This document shows, in pieces, positions 46,239 to 53,288 of a stretch of 62,694 nt of DNA; the first letter of the stretch is position 1; the number at the start of each line of letters is the position of its first letter. Origin of the DNA: Labilithrix sp. (GTDB lineage: Bacteria > Myxococcota_A > Polyangia > Polyangiales > Polyangiaceae); contig JAHBWC010000048.1 of NCBI GenBank assembly GCA_019637225.1, positions 1 to 62,694 of the forward strand, given 5' to 3'. The notes beneath the pieces were generated by a model. That model was not told where the DNA came from and ran no database searches. It worked only from the letters and a program-made list of their open reading frames with translations. Both the position numbers and the translations under genes were made by a program.

Positions 46239-47468
46239 TCAGCGGACGCCGAGCGCGGCGCGCATCGCCCGCTGGGCGACGGCGAGCGAGTGGTGCGCTT
46301 CGAGGAAGGCGTAGCCGCCCTCGCGGAGGCGCTCGCGCAGGGGCTCGTCGTCCGCGACGCGCGCGATTCGCTCCGCGAAGCCGGCGGGGTCCGGCGAGAT
46401 CAGCGCCTCCTTGCCGTCCTCGAGCGGGAGGCCGAACGCGCCGTCGGGGGTGGTCACCACGGGCATGCCCGCGCGGAACCCCTCGAGCAGCTTGAGACGG
46501 ACGCCGGAGCCTCCGGTGATCGGCGCGATCATTCCGAGCGAGCGCGCGTAGAGCGGCTCGAGGTCCTCGAGGAAGCCGACGGTCTCGATCCCCGGCCCCT
46601 TCCACGCGTCGGGCACCGGCAGGCGCCCGGACGCGTCGGGCTTGAGACCGACGCCGGCGATCTCGAGCGTCGCGTCGGGGACGCGCCTCCGAACGAGCGG
46701 CCAGACCTCGCGGCAGAACCAGTCGAGCCCGAGGACGTTCGGCTTCCAGCGGAGGCTCCCGACGTAGCAGAAGCGCGGCTTGCCCGGATGCGGCCGCGCC
46801 TTCCGCTCGAACGGCATCACCACGGGGACGACGTGCGCGTCGACGCCGCCGAGCGCCTTGAAGTGCTTCGCGTCCTCGCTCGAGATCGCGACGACGGCGC
46901 CGACCTCGCGGAGCGCGCGCTCCTCGAAGCTCCGCGCCCTCGCGTACTCGGCCTTCGCGACGAGCCTCTTGGGTCCTCTCGCCTCGTCGGCGAACTGCTT
47001 GAAGAAGTCACTCTCGACGTTGTGCTGATCGAGCACCGTCCGGCAGAACGGGCGCTCGGCCAGGATGTCCGGGAGGTAGCGCGCCATCCCCAGGTGGTCG
47101 ACGTAGACGACGTCGACCGGGCTCGCGAGGAGCTCGCGGCGAAGCGTCCGCCTGAGCTCGCGCGAGTCCCACTTTCCGGCGAGGTACGGCACGCCGAGCA
47201 GCCGAAGCGCGACCACGCGCGGCACCCGACGCTTGAAGTCGAACAGGTGAATGGGGTGAAACACCGGCGGAACGACGCGGAGCTTCGCGACGGCGCCCTC
47301 GAGCGCGCGCACGTCGGAGGCCGGCACGCCGGTCTCGGTGACCGAGAGCAGCGTGATCGACTCGACCTCGGGGAGCGAGGCGACGATCCGCAGCTGCGAC
47401 AGCGTGCGCACCGGTCCGCCGCTCGTCGCCGGCCACGGGAACTCGGTCGTCAGGTGGACCACGCGCAT
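46239..47468 (-). CDS. Family 4 (GT-B) glycosyltransferase
   Basis: The 409-residue protein has the GT-B plan of retaining GT4 glycosyltransferases. The N-terminal Rossmann half begins VVHLTTEFPWPATSGGPVRT, and the acceptor side has VVYVDHLGMARYLPDIL and the VLDQHNVESDFFKQF loop. The donor half has FCYVGSLRWKPNVLGLDWFC, LEIAGVGLKPD, ETVGFLEDLEPLYARSLGMI and the Glu-rich signature PITGGSGVRLKLLEGFRAG with the catalytic/nucleotide-binding Glu. It transfers a sugar to a lipid-linked or polymer acceptor. It is divergent from the UDP-GlcNAc 2-epimerase gene (50 bp between starts), and together with the following gene suggests polysaccharide synthesis. Confidence 0.9.
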   Translation of the reverse strand: MRVVHLTTEFPWPATSGGPVRTLSQLRIVASLPEVESITLLSVTETGVPASDVRALEGAVAKLRVVPPVFHPIHLFDFKRRVPRVVALRLLGVPYLAGKWDSRELRRTLRRELLASPVDVVYVDHLGMARYLPDILAERPFCRTVLDQHNVESDFFKQFADEARGPKRLVAKAEYARARSFEERALREVGAVVAISSEDAKHFKALGGVDAHVVPVVMPFERKARPHPGKPRFCYVGSLRWKPNVLGLDWFCREVWPLVRRRVPDATLEIAGVGLKPDASGRLPVPDAWKGPGIETVGFLEDLEPLYARSLGMIAPITGGSGVRLKLLEGFRAGMPVVTTPDGAFGLPLEDGKEALISPDPAGFAERIARVADDEPLRERLREGGYAFLEAHHSLAVAQRAMRAALGVR

Positions 47469-47518
47469 GACCGGGCAACGTAGCCCACCCCACTTTCGGC
47501 GTGTACCATCTGTCGTCC

Positions 47519-48676
47519 ATGTCTTCCGGTTCAGGCAAGAAGCGCCGCGTCCTCTGCGTGTTCGGCACGCGCCCCGAGGCGATCAAGATGGCGCTGCTCT
47601 CGAAGGCCCTCCGCGCTCACCCCGACTTCGAGGCCGAGGTCTGCGTCACCGCGCAGCACCGCTCGATGCTCGATCAGGTCCTCGCGATCTTCGACGTGAA
47701 GCCGCGCTTCGATCTCGACCTGATGAAGGAAAACCAGGGACTGTCCGACATCACCGCGCGCATCGCGACGGGGATGACGACGGTGCTCCGCGAGTTCCGC
47801 CCGGACTGGCTCCTCGTCCAGGGCGACACCACGACGGCGTTCGTCGCCGCGCTCGCCGCCTTCTACGAGAAGGTGTCCGTCGGGCACGTCGAGGCGGGCC
47901 TCCGCACGGGGTTCAAGTACTCGCCCTGGCCCGAGGAGATGAACCGACAGCTCGTCGGCCGCCTCGCGGACCTCCACTTGCCGCCAACCGAGCGCGCCAA
48001 GAAGGCCCTGCTCGCGGAGGGCATCGCCGAGAGCAGCGTCCACGTCACGGGCAACACGGTCGTCGACGCGCTCCTCTGGGTGTCGAAGAAGCTCGACGAC
48101 GATCATGCCGCGCGCCAAGAGCTCGAGGGGCGCTTCTCGTTCCTCGATCCGAAGCGGCGCCTGATCCTGATCACCGGGCACCGGCGCGAGAGCTTCGGCA
48201 AGCCGTTCGAGGACATGTGCAACGCGTTCGTCGACATCGTGCGCGCGCGCCCCGAAGCCGAGATCGTCTACCCCGTCCACCTGAACCCGAACGTTCAGGC
48301 GCCGGTGAAGGCGATCCTCGCCGCCGCGCCCGAGGAGCTTCGCGGCCGCATCCACCTCATCGACCCGATCGAGTACCTGCCGTTCGTCTACCTGATGAAG
48401 CGCTGCCACTTCATCGTGACCGACTCCGGCGGCGTCCAAGAGGAGGCCCCGTCGCTCGCGAAGCCCTGCCTCGTCACGCGCAACGACACCGAGCGCCCCG
48501 AGGCCGTCGAGGCCGGGACCGCGAAGCTGATCGGGACGCAGCGCGAACGGATCGTGACCGAGTCGCTGCGTCTCCTCGACGACGAGGCGCACTACCGCTC
48601 CATGAGCCGCGCGCACAACCCGTACGGCGACGGCAAGGCGAACGACCGCATCGTACGGATCCTGGGCTCGCTATGA
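47519..48676 (+). CDS. wecB: UDP-N-acetylglucosamine 2-epimerase (non-hydrolysing)
   Basis: The 385-residue protein has the family signatures FGTRPEAIKMALLSKALRAH (N-terminal UDP-GlcNAc motif), QGDTTTAFVAALAAFY, HVEAGLRTG, PEEMNRQLVGRLADLHLPPT, HVTGNTVVDALLW, ITGHRRESFGKPFEDMCNAF, YPVHLNPNVQAPVKAIL, DSGGVQEEAPSLAKPCLVTR and RPEAVEAGTAKLIG. Catalytic Asp, Glu and His positions are present. It interconverts UDP-GlcNAc and UDP-ManNAc, the latter being the donor or precursor for the WecG/TagA-family enzyme encoded next. The start at 47519 has no clear ribosome site. A GTG at 47501 is an alternative. Confidence 0.95.
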   Translation: MSSGSGKKRRVLCVFGTRPEAIKMALLSKALRAHPDFEAEVCVTAQHRSMLDQVLAIFDVKPRFDLDLMKENQGLSDITARIATGMTTVLREFRPDWLLVQGDTTTAFVAALAAFYEKVSVGHVEAGLRTGFKYSPWPEEMNRQLVGRLADLHLPPTERAKKALLAEGIAESSVHVTGNTVVDALLWVSKKLDDDHAARQELEGRFSFLDPKRRLILITGHRRESFGKPFEDMCNAFVDIVRARPEAEIVYPVHLNPNVQAPVKAILAAAPEELRGRIHLIDPIEYLPFVYLMKRCHFIVTDSGGVQEEAPSLAKPCLVTRNDTERPEAVEAGTAKLIGTQRERIVTESLRLLDDEAHYRSMSRAHNPYGDGKANDRIVRILGSL

Positions 48677-48749
48677 TGGGCAAATGGCGCAGCGCCGCGA
48701 AGCTCGGCTCGAACGTTCTCCCTTACGGCGCGAGGCCTCGCGCCGGCGC

Positions 48750-49514
48750 ATGAGCGAGCGCATCGATCTCCTCGGCTGTCCGTTCGACGTCGTCACCGAG
48801 GACGCCACCGTCGATCTCGTCTTCGAGTGGAAGAACGCGCGGGAGCGCAAGAGCCACCACATCATCACCGTGAACGTCGCCATCCTCATGATGGCGCGGG
48901 ACGACGCGAAGCTCGCGAGCGCGATCGAGCGGGCGGACCTGGTCGTCGTCGACGGCAAGCCGCTCGTCTGGACGTCGAAGTGGCTCGGCGCGCCGGTCCC
49001 CGAGAAGGTCTCCGGCGTCGACCTGATGCGGCGGCTGCTCGAGGCCGGCGACGAGCGTGGTCTCTCCGTGTTCCTCCTCGGCACGACGCAGGAGCGCCTC
49101 GACGCCCTCGAGCGGGTGATCCGCGCGAAGTACCCGAACGTCCGGATCGCCGGGACGCGCAACGGGTACTTCAAGGTGCCCGACTACGCGGACGTGACGA
49201 AGCAGATCCGGGACTCGAAGGCCGATCTGCTCCTCGTCGGGATGCCCGCGCCGTTCAAGGAGATCTGGTGCGAGGAGCAGCGCGAGGCCCTCGCCACTCC
49301 CGCCATCCTGGGCGTCGGCGGCGCGTTCGACGTCATGGCGGGCTTCGTCCCGCGCGCGCCGCGCGTGATGCAGGAGGCCGGCCTCGAGTGGGCATGGCGC
49401 CTCGCGATGGAGCCGAAGAAGCTCTGGAAGCGCTACCTCGTCACGAACTCGGCGTTCCTCGCGCTGCTCGGCAGGACGCTCGCGACCCGACGCTTCGCCG
49501 TTCGCCGGCGCTGA
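48750..49514 (+). CDS. WecG/TagA/CpsF-family glycosyltransferase
   Basis: The ATG at 48750 gives 254 residues starting SERIDLLGCPFDVVTEDATV, which matches the usual family N-terminus; an ATG at 48684, just after the epimerase stop, would add 22 basic residues. Motifs of the family are HHIITVNVAILMMARDD, RADLVVVDGKPLVWTSKWLG, PEKVSGVDLMRRLLE, FLLGTTQERLD, RIAGTRNGYF, LLLVGMPAPFKEIW and GVGGAFDVMAGFVPRAPRVM. Enzymes of this family add ManNAc or ManNAcA to a lipid-linked GlcNAc, the second sugar of many cell-surface polymers. The upstream epimerase makes the UDP-ManNAc precursor, so the pair is functionally consistent. Confidence 0.92.
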   Translation: MSERIDLLGCPFDVVTEDATVDLVFEWKNARERKSHHIITVNVAILMMARDDAKLASAIERADLVVVDGKPLVWTSKWLGAPVPEKVSGVDLMRRLLEAGDERGLSVFLLGTTQERLDALERVIRAKYPNVRIAGTRNGYFKVPDYADVTKQIRDSKADLLLVGMPAPFKEIWCEEQREALATPAILGVGGAFDVMAGFVPRAPRVMQEAGLEWAWRLAMEPKKLWKRYLVTNSAFLALLGRTLATRRFAVRRR

Positions 49515-49586
49515 GGGGACGGCCGGCGAGACCGGGGCGCCCTTCAGCTAAGCGGTGAGGTCGCGGTGCCCGTTCTTGCTGCTGGG

Positions 49587-49792
49587 GCGGCGCCGGGGTC
49601 GGAGAGCCCTCGCGCCCGCGTCGCCCCTGCCGATCGCGAGGTTATTTCCGCGCGTGTCACGCGCCACTGGGGGTCTTTCGGTTTGCGGAGGTTGTTTCGG
49701 GCGCGTGCCCGCGCGTGGGTAGGGGATTCCGACCGGCGAGGGAGATCCTGGCTCCTTGTGCGGGCGCGAGGGCTCTCCGACCCCGGCGCCGC
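49587..49792. repeat. Perfect 33-bp inverted repeat around a 140-bp spacer
   Basis: The arm at 49587-49619 (starting GCGGCGCCGGGGTCGGAGAG) is an exact reverse complement of 49760-49792. The 140-bp spacer holds two imperfect direct repeats at 49638-49656 and 49688-49707 (GAGGTT then ATTTCC or GTTTCG then GCGTG), and TTTGCGGA occurs at 49682 and again just outside the right arm at 49793. The element fills most of the 380-bp gap 49515-49894 before the second sigma-54 activator gene; I see no gene in that gap. It could be a small mobile element remnant or a structured RNA. Confidence 0.9.
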
Positions 49793-49894
49793 TTTGCGGA
49801 CTGCCGAGTCGCGTGGGGGGATCACGCAAGAGTCGTGCTGTGGGATCGGGGAACAGCCGATCGCGCGGGCGGCTGGGCGGCGTATGATCGACCG

Positions 49895-51223
49895 GTGGAC
49901 GAAAGCACGCTCAGCCTCGGCAGCCGGATGTCCCTCAAGGTGCGCGCCGCGACGATTCACGTCGCCAAGGGGCCCGACTCGGGCAGGCAGGCGAAGATCG
50001 ATCAGGTCTCGTTCATCGTCGGCGTCGGCGAGACCGCCGACCTCAGGCTGACCGATCCGGCCGTCTCGCGCGAGCACCTCCGCGTCACGCTCGGGCCGAG
50101 CGGGCTCAGGGTCCGCGACGAGGGCAGCAAGAACGGCACGTACCTCGGCGGCACGCGCGTCCACGACGTCACGTTGACCAGCGACGCCGCGCTCCAGATC
50201 GGGGGCACCACGCTCGCACTCACGATCGCCACCGACTCGATCGTGCTCCCGCTCAGCGTCAGCGACCGCTTCGGCGACGCCATCGGCACGTCGACGGTGA
50301 TGCGTCACCTGTTCGCGCAGCTCGAGCGCGCCGCCGGCTCCGACTTGACCATTCTCGTCGAGGGTGAGAGCGGCGTCGGCAAGGACCTCCTCGCGCGCGC
50401 CATCCACGCGAAGAGCGCGCGCAAAGAGGGGCCGATGGTCATCGCCGACTGCAGCGCGATCCCGGAGCACCTCATCGAGAGCGAGCTCTTCGGCCACGAG
50501 CGCGGGGCGTTCACGGGCGCCGATCGCGCGCGCAAGGGCGTGGTCGAGGAGGCGAACGGCGGCACGCTCTTCCTCGACGAAATCGGCGAGCTCCCGCTCG
50601 ACCTGCAGCCGAAGCTTCTCCGCATGATGGAGCAGCGCGAGATCCGCCCCGTCGGATCGAACACGCCGCGCCCCGTCGACGTCCGCATCATCGCCGCCAC
50701 CAACCGGCGCCTCGCCGAAGCCGCACGCACCGGCGAGTTCAGGAACGATCTATTTTACCGCCTCGCGGTCGTTCGCGTGGCCGTGCCGCCGCTGAGAGAA
50801 CGGACGGAGGACATCCTGCCGATCGCCCGCGCGATGCTCCGCGCGTCGAAGAAGGATCCGAGCGCCGAGCTCGAGGAGGGCTTCGCGTCGATGCTCGTCG
50901 CCTACAGCTGGCCCGGCAACGTGCGCGAGCTTCGCAACGTCATCGAGCGCCACGCCGTGCTCGGGAGCGACGAGAAGGGGCTCTTCGAGGAGGCCACGGC
51001 GCTCACGGGTGCCACCAGCAGCGGCGAGCTCGCGAACCTCACCTACCACGAGGCGCGCAAGCTGGTGCTCGACCGCTTCGACGAGGAGTACCTGCCGCGC
51101 ATCCTCGAGCGCGCCGAGGGCGTCGTCGCGCGCGCCGCGGAGCTCGCCGGCGTCGCTCGACCGAGCTTCTACCGGATGCTCGAGCGCATCCGCCCGACCA
51201 AGCGGACCGACGGCAAGCCGTAG
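49895..51223 (+). CDS. FHA-domain sigma-54-dependent activator (second copy)
   Basis: From the GTG at 49895 (an ATG at 49928 is an alternative) the protein has 442 residues. The FHA domain (residues about 17-110) has the motifs VGVGETADLRL, VSREHLRVTL and GSKNGTYLGG. The AAA+ domain has Walker A GESGVGKD at 157-164, GAFTGA at 204-209 and Walker B LFLDEIGE near 225. The C-terminal 50 residues include a Fis-like helix-turn-helix (ARAAELAGVARPSFYRMLER). It lacks the degenerate middle domain of the activator at 4847-6574. The nearby downstream HEAT-repeat and secreted-protein genes, all on the same strand, are possible targets. Confidence 0.93.
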   Translation: MDESTLSLGSRMSLKVRAATIHVAKGPDSGRQAKIDQVSFIVGVGETADLRLTDPAVSREHLRVTLGPSGLRVRDEGSKNGTYLGGTRVHDVTLTSDAALQIGGTTLALTIATDSIVLPLSVSDRFGDAIGTSTVMRHLFAQLERAAGSDLTILVEGESGVGKDLLARAIHAKSARKEGPMVIADCSAIPEHLIESELFGHERGAFTGADRARKGVVEEANGGTLFLDEIGELPLDLQPKLLRMMEQREIRPVGSNTPRPVDVRIIAATNRRLAEAARTGEFRNDLFYRLAVVRVAVPPLRERTEDILPIARAMLRASKKDPSAELEEGFASMLVAYSWPGNVRELRNVIERHAVLGSDEKGLFEEATALTGATSSGELANLTYHEARKLVLDRFDEEYLPRILERAEGVVARAAELAGVARPSFYRMLERIRPTKRTDGKP

Positions 51224-51258
51224 CCGCCGCGGCTCGCCTCTCGCGTGAAACTCCAGGC

Positions 51259-53187
51259 ATGACGTCTCGCCATCGCTCGCTCGCCCTCGTCGCCGCGGTC
51301 GCCCTCGTCACCGCGAGCGCGATCGCGCTCTCGCGCCGCCACGCGGAGAGCGCTCCAGATGGCGTCGCCGACGCGTCCCGCCCGTCGTTCGCGCACGCGT
51401 TCACGCCCGGCCGCCGGCTCACCTACGAGGTCGACTACCGGTCGGAGGCGCTCGTCGAGAGCGAGCTCGAGCGGCCGGCGCTGGGCGAGAACGCGCCGCG
51501 CCGCGACGGGGTGCTCACGCTCTCGTCGGCGTTCGCGGGCACGCTGACCGCCGCCGTCGTCGAGCGCCACGACGACGGCTCGGCGCGCGTCCTCGCGACG
51601 CTGCGCGACCTCGAGGTGAGCGTCCTGCTCTCGGACCGCGCGGTCGTCCTCCCCGACGCGACCTTCGCGCCGCTCGCGCGCGGCTTCATCGTCGAGTACG
51701 GACCGGCCGGCAACGTGCGCGGCGTCGAGGTCGAGCGCGACGCCCACCCGATCGCCGTACGGCTCGCCTCGCAGATCGTCGCGTTCCTCCAGCTCGTGGC
51801 GCCTCGCGACCACGGCGCGACGTGGGAGACCGACGAGACGGATCCGCTCGGTGAGCTGCGCGCGCGGTACGCGCTCGTCGACGACGCGCCCTCGCACTAC
51901 GGCGGACAGGTGATCCAGAAGCTCGTGACGCGCACCGTCGCGCCGCGGACGAGCGGCGCTCTGGGGCGCCTCATCGCGACGGGCGGCGCGAGCGGCACGG
52001 CGACGCTCGCGTACGAGGTCTCGCCCGCGGAGGGCATCTTGCTCGAGGCGGCCGGAGCGCTGACGACCGAGCAGGTGATCGGCGATCTCCGGGTCGGAAG
52101 CGACGACAGCACCTTGCTCGTCCGGCTCACGGCCGACGATCGCGTCGGGATCGAGCGCCTTCGCGAGGAGGCCCATGCTCGCGCCGCGGCGCTCGGCAAG
52201 CTCCGCCCGCTCGATCCGGTCGAGCTCCGTACGGCCGATCGACGCCGGGAGAACGAGGCTCTCCTCGCGCAGATCGACCTCGCCGCGGTGGTCGCCGACG
52301 CGCGCGCGCACCCGCCGCCTCCGCAGAGCCGCGACGCGGCGACGTACGCGCGGCTCCTCGCCGCCGCCGTCGACGCGTCTCCCGACGGACGCGCGCTCCT
52401 CGAGAAGACGATGCTCGAGCCGGCGATCGACGAGCGCACCTTCGTCCCGCTGGCGCGCGCGTTCGGCGAAGACGGCTCGCCCGACGCGCAGGCGGCGCTC
52501 GGTCGGGTGGTGAGCGGGCGGCCGAAGGCCGATCCGGGCCGCGAGGTCGCGCTCTTCGCGCTCGGTCGGGCCGACGCGCCTGCCGACGCCACGATCTCGA
52601 TGCTCGAGACGCTCTCGCGCGCCGCGGACGATCCGCACCGGTACGCCGCTCTGCTCGCCCTCGGACGCGCCGCCGGTCAGCTCGCGGCGACCGATCCCGC
52701 GCGCGGCGCGCCGGTGCTCGATCGCGTCCTCGCCCGCGCGGAGGACGCGCCCGACGACGCGGAGCGCGCGCGGGTGCTCGAGGCGATCGGCAACGCGGGC
52801 TCGTCGCGGGCCGAGCCCGCGCTCGCACGCTGGAGCCGAGCCGACGTCGCGCCCGTGGTTCGGCGCGCGGCGGTCGGCGCGTATCGGCTGGTCCCGACGA
52901 GGACCGCGCGCGACGCGCTGATCGCCGCCCTCCGCGACGACGTCGATCCCTCCGTGCGCTCCGCGGCGCTCGAGGCGGTGCTCGTGCGCACGCCCGACGA
53001 CGGGATCGCCGACGCCGTCGCGGATCGCCTCGAGCGCGATCCCGACGAGTCCGTGAAGAAGCCCGCCGCCTCACGCCTGATGACCCTGTGCCGCCGCGTC
53101 GAGCGCGCGTGCGCCCACGTCGAGCGGCTGCAGAAGACCGGCGATGAGTGGACACGCCACGAGCTGGCGGCCTTCAGGCGCCCCTGA
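51259..53187 (+). CDS. Secreted beta-barrel-like plus HEAT-repeat protein
   Basis: The 642-residue protein has a signal anchor (ALVAAVALVTASAIALSR). Residues 44-320 are beta-rich (HAFTPGRRLTYEVDYRSEAL, HDDGSARVLATLRDLEVSVL, GFIVEYGPAGNVRGVEVERD, ATLAYEVSPAEGILLEAAGA). The C-terminal 320 residues are helical with HEAT-like pairs (AALLALGRAAGQLAATDPAR, RVLEAIGNAGSSRAEPALAR, RRAAVGAYRLVPTRTARDAL, PSVRSAALEAVLV). The order, a beta lipid-binding-like domain followed by an alpha superhelix, recalls the N-terminal module of vitellogenin and microsomal transfer proteins. That comparison is based on architecture, not clear sequence identity. It follows the sigma-54 activator gene by 35 bp and may be its target. 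Confidence 0.83.
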   Translation: MTSRHRSLALVAAVALVTASAIALSRRHAESAPDGVADASRPSFAHAFTPGRRLTYEVDYRSEALVESELERPALGENAPRRDGVLTLSSAFAGTLTAAVVERHDDGSARVLATLRDLEVSVLLSDRAVVLPDATFAPLARGFIVEYGPAGNVRGVEVERDAHPIAVRLASQIVAFLQLVAPRDHGATWETDETDPLGELRARYALVDDAPSHYGGQVIQKLVTRTVAPRTSGALGRLIATGGASGTATLAYEVSPAEGILLEAAGALTTEQVIGDLRVGSDDSTLLVRLTADDRVGIERLREEAHARAAALGKLRPLDPVELRTADRRRENEALLAQIDLAAVVADARAHPPPPQSRDAATYARLLAAAVDASPDGRALLEKTMLEPAIDERTFVPLARAFGEDGSPDAQAALGRVVSGRPKADPGREVALFALGRADAPADATISMLETLSRAADDPHRYAALLALGRAAGQLAATDPARGAPVLDRVLARAEDAPDDAERARVLEAIGNAGSSRAEPALARWSRADVAPVVRRAAVGAYRLVPTRTARDALIAALRDDVDPSVRSAALEAVLVRTPDDGIADAVADRLERDPDESVKKPAASRLMTLCRRVERACAHVERLQKTGDEWTRHELAAFRRP

Positions 53188-53199
53188 CCGGAAAATCCG

Positions 53200-53228
53200 T
53201 TGCGTCGATGTGAATAGATCCCGACAAT
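53200..53228 (+). promoter_or_regulatory. Candidate promoter for the 762-residue secreted protein gene
   Basis: TTGCGT at 53200-53205 (three of six for -35) and GACAAT at 53223-53228 (four of six for -10) are 17 bp apart, about 60 bp before the ATG at 53289. Confidence 0.35.
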
Positions 53229-53288
53229 CCCGGTCGAACTATCTTCGGGGGGTCTTCCTACCGGTCGGCGGAACGCTCGAACGGCAGA

